A stretch of 64,000 nt of DNA from Epinephelus fuscoguttatus (lineage: Eukaryota; Chordata; Actinopteri; Perciformes; Serranidae), in contig NC_064760.1 in assembly GCF_011397635.1 (NCBI RefSeq), positions 32,135,856 to 32,199,855 of the forward strand, in the 5' to 3' direction. Positions within the stretch are counted from its first letter, which is position 1; the number at the start of each line of letters is the position of its first letter. Under the pieces are notes generated by a model. The model saw nothing but the letters and a program-made list of their open reading frames with translations. It made no database searches and was not told the origin of the DNA. A program made the position numbers and the translations under genes. Positions 21,883 through 56,082 of this stretch are shown here, one piece after another.

Positions 21883-23542
21883 GTAATTATTGAGGTTTTG
21901 CAATGATAGTTTATCAAGTAACTTTTTGACCTAACGTTATGTACAGCAGCCAAGCTAACGTAGCTAGCTAACGTTTGTAGCGATAGGTTAGATTAACGTT
22001 ACATCTTCGCAGTCCCGTTTACTAATTTAACAAAACAACTCGAAGGCATGGGTCAAAGTCCAAACCGACTGCTTGTATAACTGTATGATTAAAGTACTTT
22101 AAGCTCGTTTTAAAGCTTCATTTGTCAGACTGCTGGGCTAACGTTAGTGCAGTGCGTGTAGCTAGTTAGCTGGGTGGCAGCTGTCAGATGCAAGCAGCAG
22201 TTTGCTTTATTCGGTGTTTACATACCAGGCACTATGGGGCTGTTGTGTCGCTATTGTTGAAAGTAAAGCTGCCAGACATTTCTGGAGTTTGCGGGGCCAG
22301 TCGTTACAGTCCAACCACCTATTTAAATGAAGATAGCAACGCTACGTGTTATAGCGATGTTATGACTTGCTATCACATGGGTAAACACCTCTGACGCCAT
22401 GATTTTCCAACTTTGTGCGAAACAGTTTTGACCGAGCTCAGATACTCAGAAATACCCCAGATGTTGCCTTATGTGTTTGCACATGAAACACAAAGTTATA
22501 ATTTGAGTTTGCTGTTTATCTGGTGATTGTTTTCTAAAGATTGTCGACGGGTAATGTAGTTCAAAGATCAGGAGCTGCTCCCTTCCATAAAGCAAGTATA
22601 TACTATGCCAAAGGTAGTAGTAGAGCAATACTTGCTTAATCAATAATGTAACTGATCCATTGTGGTTACATAGTAAATTTAGCTGAAGCATTCAGTCGTG
22701 ACATTGCTTTCTGACGTGGGATTAAAGTGTTGAGATATATGAGTTTAATGAAGTTGTTTTTTTAAGATAGGTGTCACCTGTTCTGGGCTTGAATCTGCGT
22801 ATGATACACCTTCAGTACAGCACACAATTATGAGTGCCACACATGCACCCTCCAAGGAAGTGCAGCACAATGCCAAAAAACCCTCAAGTTTCACCCTCTG
22901 GGAAAATATGCACAGGTGGGGGTGTGGTCTGCCTCCCACGATGTGTTGCAACATCATTGAACTTGTTCATAGCACACACTGTGCACCTTTGCTCACTAAA
23001 ATCCTGCGCCACACCTCTGCAATGCTGATCCTTTACGTTCAATGTCTTACATGTTTTAATAGCCCCGTTTGATTATTACTTTATGCTTGGCTGGAGGAGT
23101 GTTGTTGTCCTTTTAGCCTAGTGTGTATTGTCAGGCTGCAGGGGGATACACCCTTCGCAGTACAGTGTGTTGCAGTGCACTGAGCCGTTGTCACTGGTGC
23201 CCATCCCTCACATGGAATATTCAGTACCTCCATGTGATTTGTCTGGCTGCTTCTCTTAAAGGCACAGTCACCCTCGAAGAGTCTAAAAGTGCTGATCTGC
23301 TCTTTGGTGTGAGACACAGAAAACCACTCAACCATTGAATTGTCTGACTTTTGCGTAGTTTTCAACCCTGTGAGGTAAAGTGTAATGCAAGGCTGTTAGC
23401 TACTTTGTTTACTTCTTCCTGTGTTGAATGCTCAGAGTAGCAAGAAGTGATTTCGCTGATATTATTTGACCCTGTGTAGACATTTACGTAACTTCAAAAT
23501 GTTAAGACCTGCAGCATTTTTTCTGCTCCTCTTTATCTGCAG
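21883..23542 (+). other. xiap: xiap intron 1 (5' UTR intron)
   Basis: A 1.66-kb intron. No gene or named repeat was recognised. Short frames on both strands lack family features. Confidence 0.55.
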
Positions 23543-23594
23543 ACATTCTGTACATCAAGTTTGTCCGCTCAGCAGCTTCCTGCCCAGTTCTATC

Positions 23595-26500
23595 ATGTGT
23601 GATCCCGGACAAGACAGCGATTTGGAGACTGATCACATGGCGGATTTTTCCCTGATGAACAGTCGCCTGGACTCATTCCGTGGCTCCAACCTGGCCCAAC
23701 AGATATCAGCAGAAAGACTAGCCCGAGCCGGCTTCTACTTCACTGGCCAGGCCGATCGTGTCCGCTGTTTCAGCTGCCGCAAGACTGTGGAAAACTGGTG
23801 CAGGGGAGACACACCTGTAGAGAGGCATAAGGAGGTAGTTAGAGTAGTAATGAAAAACAAACATGATCAACTTTTTTTCATCTATATCTAAATAGCTAAA
23901 TCACACTTTACTCCATTATTACAGGTTTCACCATCATGCAGGTTTCTCAGCTGCACCCACCGCACCAATTTTAATCCAAGCTGTGACACCAGACTGACTA
24001 ACGGCTCCACCTACAATGAAGATGCAGAAGACATGGAATATCGTTTGAGAACAGGAGAGGTGGTCGATGAGTCCACCTACCCAATGGCCCCTCACATGAG
24101 GAGTGAGGAGGCTCGGCTTCAGACCTTCTCTTCTTGGCCCTCTACTGCTCCTGTGAGTCCCCGAGATCTGGCCCAAGCTGGCCTCTACTACTTAGGAGAG
24201 AGCGACCGCGTGCAGTGTTTCTGCTGTGGTGGCATGCTGGGTGGCTGGGAAGCAGGAGACACCGCCTGGGGAGAACACACCAAGCATTTTCCCTACTGCT
24301 TCTTCATCCTCGGGCATGATGTAGGCAACATCCCATTCCAGGGGGGTACGGAGGAGGAGAGCGGCAGCAGACAACATGCAAACACTCGTGGCTCTATGGG
24401 GAGTCTTGATGAGAGGCTTGGTAGCTTTGCAGGTGTCCAGCACCCCATTGACCCTGAGAGGCTTGCCAGAGCTGGCTTCTACAGTGAAGGTAGAGCACAA
24501 ATGCCGGACCAAGGGGGGCATAATTTTGGGACTCAATAAACATTGAGAAGCTGTAATTCATTGACTGCTCAGGCATTTTATTAAAACCAGTTTAAATTGT
24601 GTGTGCCCTTGCAGGGACGGGAGATAGGGTTGTGTGTTTCCGCTGTGGTGGAGGTTTGAAAGGCTGGCAGCCTGATGAAGACCCTTGGGAAGAACATGCC
24701 AAACACTACCCTGGGTAAGAGCAACCATGCACAGTATATCCATACTTATATACACAGTTTTTGATTTTGTTTTTGCTGTGGCATATGATTTTGTTTCATT
24801 ACAGTTATTTTTGTTTTTCAGATGCAGCTTCTTGTTAGCAGAAAAAGGACAGGAATTTATCAACAGCATCCAGCTACAAGACCCACGGCGAAATGGAGCT
24901 GTAAACATTCCTTGCTTTTACATTCACGTAGAGGGATAGTATTGATTTTTTTTTTTTTTTTTTTTTAAGTGGGGCTATATGAGGTACTTATCCATGGCCA
25001 GTGTATTACCAACAGTAGACAGTGGTCAGTGTGCTCACTGTTTGGAGAAGCAGACAGGAGTAGCGTCACGGAAGCCATAGCGATGTACAAAACATATTTT
25101 AGCCACCTAAAAAAACAATATCAGTTTAAGTGTACGCTATATCTCTAATATTTTCACCACTTTACCTTGATGTCAGACAGCCCTCTCTGATGGGAAACTG
25201 AAGCCGTTATATCCATCAATGCTCTCCTCAAGTACCCAGGCTCCATTGATGAAAACAGTGATTTTACCTCACAGAACATGGGAGTCGCTAGTCTACCACT
25301 GTCTCTGTGACTTTGGTGAATCCAAATTAACCCTTTAAAACAACAAAGTCACACAGTAACACAAACTAACCGATCGGGGCAGCAGTAGACTTGTAGCTCC
25401 TGTGTTCAGTGAGGTAAAATTAATGTTTTTGTCAAAGGACTCTGGTGGCTATGAAGAGAGCATGGATGGATATAACTGCTTCATTTCCCCATCAGCAAGG
25501 ATTGTTTAACAGCAAGATCAGTTTACACTTAAACTGTTATTGATTTTTTTTTTTTAGGTGGCTAAAATATATTTTGATGCTGCCCCCATCCACAGCAGTA
25601 TATTGCTGTACCTTCTGTGGCGCTACTCCTGCCTGCTTCTCCATACTGGAGGCTTGCCAACTGCCACCTCCTGTTGGTAATATATTGATGGATCAGAACC
25701 TCATACAAGCCAACTTCAAAAAGTCCAGACATCACTTTGAGTAATCAGCTTTTGTTGACTTTGTCTGATTTTGTAACGTCTGATTCCTGGCCAACGATGA
25801 GCTTAACCTGGTTTCTAACCTTGTGTTCTCCAGTGGCACATGTGCACGATAAAGTCCCAGGACAGCTAAAGCATTGCTGTGACAGCATTGTGTCAGAATA
25901 AAAGGAAATATTACTTATAGTACTTATAGTGGTGTGACCTTCTTTCTGAAATATTAAAATGCAAAATATGGCTAAAACTGAACTAAATATTTTCCAGCCA
26001 TTTAAAGGTGACAGTTCTGTCCTTTAACAAAGTTCACATGCCTTTACTTTTAAAGTATTACTGGAAAGTGTTTTCAGTCCAAAATCCACAACCCTGGTTC
26101 TGTATTAAAACGACTTCAGTGAGACTTCATCAAACCGAATTGCACAAATCAAGTTCAGTAGATACCTTCCGAAATTATAGTTTTTTTTAGTACCACATTC
26201 CATCTATGTGTTACTGTCCCTCTGCCGTGGCTCAGCAAGCAGTGTCCTTTGCTAGAGGAGGGAATTTTGTCTTGAAAAAGTTTGTGGCTTCTGTTGAACT
26301 TTTTAATACATTTTTACACATAACAAGGACTGATGCCGTTCCAAAACAATGGACAGGAGGAACAGTTGCAGCAACCAATAACTCCATACACATATGAGCA
26401 TTTATTCCTGTTTGAAGACACAGCTGAAAGATGTCAAGCTATCAGCAAACTGCAGAAATGCAGACGGTCCTGTGGCACAAATGGGAAATTTGTTTGTGGG

Positions 26501-28185
26501 TGGACAAATTGAAAAAGAATACATGCTTACGATATTTAAATAGTAGTACTTAGTACTGTAATGTTTGTCGTTTTCTGGACAGATACACATCCTTGGGCTA
26601 TGTGGGGAAAAGTAGTAATCAAAGATGTTGTTGCCTGGCTTTTGTGTCACTTGTATTCTGAAAATAACAATGACCATGTCTTTTTTTTCCAGGCTTCAAG
26701 TCATCAGAATGGATTTTCAGGACATGGGAATGGTAAGCATCAGCATTTTTTAATTTCGCTCCACTTTTAAAGGATTTAAGAGTAACTCATAACATCTCCT
26801 GTGCTCACAAATGACGCATAAAAACAGTATACTGGTAACTGTTTAGAGTAACGTGCCTCAATATAACAAATAGTTTTGTACACTGATGTTTCCTCTCTGT
26901 CTTCAGAGGTGCTGCAGTCCGCCATGGCTCAGAAGGCCATAGAGATGGGTTTAGAGCCCAGTGCTGTGGAAAGGACCATCTTGGAGAAAATGAGTAGGAC
27001 GGGCTCAGGCTACTCTAACCTGGAAGCACTTATCGAGGATTGTCTTAACAACACACCAGACAGTGATGCTGCCAAGACACAAGGTAATGTACCCTCTTGT
27101 GTGCTGAACAAGGTTCATAAAATAAACATACAGTTGTTTACTACATAAAACAAAGCCTGAGCAGCAGTGATTTAAAGGGACAGGTCACAAAATCAAAAAT
27201 ACATCTTTTTCCTCTTACGTGTAGTGCTATTTATCAATCTAGATTGTTTTGGTGTGAGATATTGGCTGTAGAAATGTCTGCCTTCTCTCCAATATAATGG
27301 CACTAGATGGCACTCAGCTTGTGGTGCTCAAAGTGCCAAAAAACTACATTTGAAAATACTTAACAGCAATGTGTCTTTCCAGAAATCATGACCCAGTTAC
27401 TCAAGATAATCCACAGACCATGTTGTGAACAGTTTTGTGTAGAAACCATTTTCTTACTACCAAACTATATCCACCAACCATATCACCACAAAGAAAGAAG
27501 CGTACATCTACTGCTAGTTCACCCAGCACCATTGAGCTAGCTAATGCTATAATTTAGCTGATGAGGACGCCATTAATGTTTACATCTTGTGCTGTCATGA
27601 GCCTCTTGTGCATAAGTAGATGCACTTTTCCATCTGCATGGTGATACAGTTGGCGAGTAGTTGAGTAGACAGAAAGTAGTTCCTACATGAAACGACTCAC
27701 AACAAGGTCAGTGGATTATCTTGAGTAACACGGTCATGGAAAGAGGCATTGCTGTTGAGTTTTAGATGTACTCAGATGTACCTTTTTGGCACTCGGAACA
27801 CCACAAGCCGAATGCCACCATCTCGATGGCCGATTTCACCAACACACAGCAACTCACGAAAACAATCTAGACTGATTTAAAAAGCACCACAAGAAAGAGG
27901 ACAAATGTGTATTGTTGATTTTAGGCTGAAATGTCCCTTTTTAAATATGAGCAAACACACTTTAATGTTTTTGCCCCCCTCTGTCTTCCAGATGAGGACC
28001 CACTGGAGAAACTACGGAAGCTGCAGAGGGAGAAACAGTGCAAAATATGTATGGACAGAGATATCTGTATGGTCTTTATTCCATGTGGACATCTGGTCAC
28101 TTGTAACGAGTGTTCAGAGTCACTCATCAAGTGTCCGATCTGCTGTGGAGCCATTTCACAGAAGATCAAGACATATATCGCCTGA
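23595..28185 (+). CDS. xiap: X-linked inhibitor of apoptosis, E3 ubiquitin ligase (7 coding exons)
   Basis: Inhibits caspases and ubiquitinates partners such as RIPK2 (family knowledge). Coding exons: 23595-23834, 23925-24489, 24615-24714, 24822-24900, 26693-26732, 26907-27083, 27992-28185, joining to 464 aa (human 497). The first coding exon opens at 23543. The ATG at 23595 is the first in frame there; an alternative at residue 15 exists. BIR1 zinc ligands are C58, C61, H78, C85; BIR2, C178, C181, H198, C205; BIR3, C276, C279, H296, C303. The pre-BIR2 caspase-3/7 linker RLRTGEVVD (120-128) keeps the Asp matching human D148. A UBA domain lies at about 342-392 and a C3HC4 RING at 417-451, ending KIKTYIA. 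The domain order with no CARD identifies XIAP rather than cIAP1/2. Two BIR3 residues important in human differ (H299 for W323, Q319 for H343). The donor after exon 4 (GTAAAC) is weak. Confidence 0.96.
24978..25705. mobile_element. Foldback element, family A, in xiap intron 4
   Basis: Ends TATGAGGTACTTATCCAT (24978-24995) and an imperfect inverse, ATGGATCAGAACCTCATA (25688-25705). Arms run several hundred bases. ATTACCAACAG pairs with CTGTTGGTAAT, GAGAAGCAGACAGGAGTAGCG with CGCTACTCCTGCCTGCTTCTC, and TATTTTAGCCACCTAAAAAA with TTTTTTAGGTGGCTAAAATA. (The second pair is 21 bases in each arm, differing at one base; cores GAAGCAG and CTGCTTC are exact.) No coding capacity. Related copies are at 36750-37226 and 7060-7445. 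Confidence 0.82.
25710..26692 (+). other. xiap: Rest of xiap intron 4
   Basis: No gene is seen. An AATAAA at 25897-25902 lies in this intron and could serve as an intronic poly(A) signal. Confidence 0.5.
27174..27940. mobile_element. Foldback element, family C, in xiap intron 6
   Basis: Ends AAAGGGACA (27174-27182) and TGTCCCTTT (27932-27940) are perfect inverts. The arms are about 330 bp each and imperfect. TCTAGATTGTTTT at 27238 pairs with AAAACAATCTAGA at 27859. GCTTGTGGTGCTCAAAGTGCC pairs with the inverse region near 27790-27812. GTTACTCAAGATAATCCAC pairs with GTGGATTATCTTGAGTAAC. Almost the whole element is paired sequence. Flanks are AT-rich, so the target duplication is ambiguous. It ends about 50 bp before the RING exon acceptor. 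(One quoted segment is 21 bases in the genome; its core GTGGTGCT is exact.). Confidence 0.85.
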
Positions 28186-28825
28186 GGGAATCACAGATTC
28201 TTGCCAAATGTCAATGCTGCTTTCTCACTATCTTTATTGTATTTTAATATTAAATGTAGATAGCTTGTGATATATTTAAGGACCATGTTGTTTGTATAAG
28301 AATCACAGAATGAGGAAATGTCATCAGAAAATAACATTTTCACAATCACTTAGATGGAAAACAGCTGTTAATATTGAGATGGTACTATATTATTAATAGC
28401 TGATGTTGATTTCACAGGCATTTAATCAGTACTGACACTTGTAAATACACACTAAAGGATAATTACAATTTTGCAACACTTTTTCTTGCCAGAGGTGCCT
28501 TTCTTTAGTTTCATGTACATGTCTTGTTTTGTTGTGTTATTTTGGACATTTCTGACAGGGAAGCAAAACACGTCACGGGATATGATATCAGATGTCGGTT
28601 TCATACACTTAAGTGTCCCACTCATCTCATCTATTTTGTCTGGCGTACTTTTGTCAGTGTGAGCTGCTCTGTATGATATGTATAAAGATAAATCAGTAAA
28701 TCTTTTAAAACTTTATAACTGACAAAACTGTCTAACTTAGGGCCTGCAAGTGTGGTGTGAAATTATTTTACCATTCCATCATGCAAGAAGAGTTAATAAA
28801 TTTGAATGTTTGGGCTTGAAATTTG
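28186..28825 (+). other. xiap: xiap 3' UTR
   Basis: Sequence after the TGA at 28183-28185. AATAAA at 28795-28800 is the likely poly(A) signal, giving about 640 bases of UTR. Confidence 0.6.
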
Positions 28826-30479
28826 TTTTTCTTTAATCAGTATAAGACTTTGCATTGTTGAACTACAACTGGTATGATTTACAGTTAAGACAACACCAAC
28901 CCCATCTTGTCACCCACTTAGAAAAGGTTAGTTTTAGGCTATAATATCAGAAAATCAGTATCTCAAATTTTCCTTTGGAGTTATTCCACTTTTACACACT
29001 GGATAAATTTGAATGAGCTAGCAGCACTCTTTGTCAGTTAAGGTTTGATGTTACTTTTGCAAAGGGATCCTGTAGATATTAATCTTTCAAATGAAAAATG
29101 AACAGCATTTAAGTTTAGTATTTACAAGAATATTAGGTCATGGAGGCAAGATACAGGCAATATTTGAAATGAATTCTCTGCATATTCCACTCTAAATAGA
29201 TAGATAGGGTGTAAGGAGGCCAAATCAAAATATTTAAGGGACTGATCATTATTTATGAGGGGGAAAGGGTGGTGCAATTTTTTTTAGGCTGTGGGAGGAA
29301 CTTATGTATTTTATTTTCGATTAGAGGAGAGGCATACAACTTTAAATGGCTGTATTTTGTAATTATTTTACCATGGATTTTTAAAGAAAATGTGGAATGT
29401 TTTCCTTTAAAATGGCCATAATTACACCATCTATCATAGCCAGAACCTGGTTTGAATCTTGCTGGGGTTGATGTCAGCAAAGGCATGTGGTCGCGAGAGG
29501 TTCCCACTGCCTAATCAAACGGGATCAGATTAATCTGAGTCAAGTCCTCAACCAGGGCGCGTCTGAAGGCCATTGTAGATGGGAGGTTCCAGACGTAAAA
29601 GCGGATTCAACCTATAAAAACAGAAATTATTGTTGGATTTTCAAATTTCCAACTGTCCTTGAACAAAATAATAGGATGAATATGTCAGTCAGGGAAATGA
29701 ACATTATCAAATCACTGTGTTATTCAATTAAAATCACTTTATTCTACATTTAAATTTTGCCAAAAAACAAACAAACAAAACAAAACAAAACTGCATGAAT
29801 TAACCATCATGCATGACATAAGTGAAAAACAAAGCTTTTTCCCAACTCCTGTACTTTGTCTTCAACTTTTTTAAATCCCCAAACATCAAACAGTATGTTT
29901 TAAAAAATCTAACAACTCATTTATGCTGGAGGGAGGGTCATGCAATTTCCCTCAGTCAGTGAAGGAGGCTCCAGTCAAAACATTTGCAGCTTCGGAAGTC
30001 ACACCCCAGACATACCCTTCCTCTGATAACTAAAGAACAGTCCCTAAAGATTAATTGAACTCCCTGTGTCACAGCCGGGGTTCAGATAAGCTCATTTTTG
30101 CGACAGGTTATATCTCAAATATTGCAAGGAAGCTGAACTGTGGTGGTCATGTGCGTAAATGCTGGAGGGAAGCTGAACTGTGGTGGTCAGGAGCGCTGTA
30201 TAGAGATTATACTTTCTTCTCCCCTTATTCAAACGGAATAGGAGTAAGATACATTTAAGTCACTATTTTACCGATATATAGTGACAGATTTTCTTTACTT
30301 AATTGTGTTTCTCCAGGCGTTTCCCACGGCAGCTTGGAGGAGAAGTCAGGACACATAGTACAGAACGTCAGTCTTCAGATGTAGTATCTATCAGTGACCG
30401 CTAGATGTCAGCTCAGTGTAGTGTATCTAATGCGGGTATTGTGGCCGCTAGGTGGTAGCTCTGCACCAGGATTTCCTCC
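28826..30479. other. xiap-stag2 intergenic region
   Basis: About 1.65 kb without a recognisable gene. A direct repeat of GGAAGCTGAACTGTGGTGGTC (21 bases, two copies near 30129 and 30168; core GAAGCTGAACTGTGG) occurs close to the stag2 promoter. The remainder is AT-rich with an (AAAAC)n run near 29765. Confidence 0.5.
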
Positions 30480-30690
30480 TCCCAGGTCGTCGAAACAACA
30501 AACCGAACTACGGAGCAAGCGGGGTGAGAGAACGTCCGAAACCGCCTCTGACCGCGACTTTTAAACTCTTTTTACAGAATTGTAGCGGGATTCAGACGGA
30601 GGGCGCACACGAATAGTAAAAGTTACGGTTCTGCCGGGACTACATTTCACAACAAGGTAAGTTAGCTGTAAAATGGCGGAGAGCTATCTG
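30480..30690 (+). promoter_or_regulatory. stag2: stag2 promoter-proximal region and non-coding exon 1
   Basis: CpG-rich sequence. The untranslated first exon is inferred to end at 30656, followed by the donor GTAAGT. AAAATGGCGG at 30670-30679, just inside intron 1, fits a YY1 site, a common placement downstream of vertebrate CpG promoters. The transcription start is not visible. Confidence 0.6.
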
Positions 30691-32725
30691 GAAGTTAGTT
30701 GATTTGTATTTTGCTAGCCGTCTCGCTAGCCATGCTAGCTCTAGATGAGCCCAGAGCGCGGATGTCTGCCTGAACCAAGTCGCTCCGCTAGCTCGCGGTA
30801 TATGGCTACTTCGGTTGTTAGCAAGCTAATGAACTGGATTTCGGGCTCACTTACGCGGAATATTTAGTTCGTAGCCAAAAGAAGCGTTTTGTTGTTTCAA
30901 GCAACTTAGTTGCACTTTATATATTTGTAAACAAAGTGATTGTTGCTTATGCAATACGGTACTGGAACTCCCGAGGCAAGATGGAGGACGCAAGGACGTG
31001 ATGTTTTTTTAGGTAACGTTAGCACTAGCTGTTAGCATAGCTCACCAGTGGTAGTTAATATCAGCTCCTCAATCGCAACGTATCTGCTCATTGCCATTTG
31101 CTTTATCTTAGAGTCAACACTGAACACAACTGGTGTGTAGACAGAAGGCAGTTATTGTCCTCGGAAACACCAGGGACAAGCGTTATTGTGTACTAGCCAA
31201 TATTAGCATGCGCTAGTACAGTAGGGCTTGCGTTGTTTTGTTATTATGGTCCAACAACGATAGCGCTAATAAACGCGGGTACGTCCTCGATATCTACCGA
31301 AAATGCACGGTGCAAGTCTGTCGCCATTCCTGCTCGGCAAATCACAGTTTGTTCGCACGGAGTAGTGCATGCTTACTGGATCAAATTTCAACTAGCTGAC
31401 GCTGGGGAAAAGACGCCAAAAACCCCTCGCTTACTCGCGTTAGCTTGTGGCGCTAGCACTAGCAGCGCACCGGTGTCAATTTTGACAGGAGCCGACGAAG
31501 AGCGTGGCCGCGTCGGCGTTGTTGGAGGGAACTGAGTCGGTAGCTTCTGGCGTGGTTGACTCGCAACAATCCACACTGTTGGGATTCACAATTTCGTTTC
31601 ATGTAGGATCGTCTAGTCTCGACTTGCAGCGCTGAGTTTATGAGGTACACTGACCGATTTGGCGCCACTTTTTCAGTCTACACCCATAGAATCCCGTCGT
31701 CTTGTTATGCAGTAACGTTATTCCCTCACTATCAAGGAAATAGATGCGTTAACACGTTTTTAATTCAGTAAATACTTAAGTTAAGTTAATAGTCACAAAG
31801 TTGTAACTACCTTATACACGGTGCTGAGGTTGCACGGCTCTATGTTGACGGTGTGGGGAATTTTACGTCGATCATTGTATATTCATAACATTTATGCTGG
31901 GTAAGATCCCCCAGTGTGACATATGTGGACCATCATGTGCAGCATACTGTGAAAGAATACCGTGAATAATGTTACGATCCGAGAACAAATTAAAATTTCA
32001 TTGGAAGTTTACTCACAACTACAGCTATTGTAATTCAAGAGTAAGAATGACACACTTCCATGTCATTACTGTGTGTACTGGGGCAGAGAGGCGCACATAT
32101 TGCAGCCAGAGTGGGTATATGATGGGTGGAGTTGAAGTTTACCTTTTCATGACTGATCAGTTGTCCCTGGAGTGCTTTTATTGCTTTCCCTGACTCCTAA
32201 AGAGGTATTTACATTTGTTTCCGAAATATAAAATGCACAAAAATCCTTCTCTAGAAAGTTACCTCTGTTCTCCCCTTTGATGTATGTGCTTCTAATTTAC
32301 ACTTCTCAGCCATGCAATAGTTTTCTGTGGCCTGCAGTATCTTGTTGATGTTGATACTGTGTTTTGATTGGTTGAGATATGTATGGGGCGGATAGGGCAG
32401 TGCCATATTTGGCCATTAAGGAAGACACTCCAGTGTTCCTTGCATGACGTCGGTAAACCAAGGGGAGCAGAGAAAGGGAGGGAGCCAATGGCTAGACAGC
32501 TGAGCGTGACAGGAGCATTAGTGTCCGCCTACTGTTACCATGTGAAACCGTTTTTTTTTTCCCTCTGAACAGCATCAAAGAAACATTTGCTCACTACTGA
32601 GGATGTGATTTCTGTGAACATGCACATGCTTGATTTTGGCCTTTGTGGCATTTATTGCCTGTGCTGTGTTGAAATGGGAAACAAGTGTGCATGTACCTCC
32701 CTAAATTACTCGTGTCACATTCTAG
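30657..32725 (+). other. stag2: stag2 intron 1
   Basis: A 2.07-kb intron whose first kilobase is CpG-rich (about 30660-31700), consistent with an extended CpG-island promoter. A 100-codon open frame at 31233-31535 is best explained by low stop density in that GC-rich DNA. No gene is seen. Confidence 0.55.
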
Positions 32726-32798
32726 GTCGAATGCAACCTCTCCTATCTGGTATTTTCTGAGGATCTCAAGCCAGTCATAAGTTGAAGTTATCCAGAAG

Positions 32799-32809
32799 AT
32801 GTTACAGAA

Positions 32810-32813
<4 letters not shown>
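32799..32813 (+). promoter_or_regulatory. stag2: Four-codon uORF overlapping the stag2 start
   Basis: ATG TTA CAG AAA TGA. The stop codon overlaps the main ATG (32810-32812) in the sequence ATGA, a termination-reinitiation arrangement. It lies in the second exon, which opens at 32726. Confidence 0.7.
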
Positions 32814-55730
<22,917 letters not shown>

Positions 55731-56051
55731 GCTAATATCCAGATGATTTTGACGCTGGGACAACAGAAGAGGCGCTTTGTATTTAAAGAGAATTTTAGAT
55801 GCGGAAACAGAAGTGTTTTCTGTAAGAAAAAGCAAAAAACAAAACAAAAAAATCTGGCTTGTACTCCACGTGGACCAATGACAACCCACACTCAGTGTTG
55901 CTTGCTCAGAGAGGACATTGTTTCAAATATTTACTTTTATAATCTTGGGTAAGCTCTTCCTGTTCCGAAATAGTGTAACAGGCCACTTCCAAACCTATTA
56001 GAGATGAGACATGTCTGAAGAAAAATCCATAATAGCTTTTTTCCTCTTTCC

Positions 56052-56082
<31 letters not shown>

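Noticed and set aside
24033..24539. XIAP exon 2 ending at the TAA near 24537
   Set aside because: The frame continues past the donor at 24490 only by intron read-through. Splicing from 24489 to 24615 restores the complete BIR3 domain.
31233..31535. A 100-codon protein-coding gene
   Set aside because: It lies in the CpG-rich first intron of stag2, has biased composition and no domain. The open frame is explained by few stop codons in GC-rich DNA.
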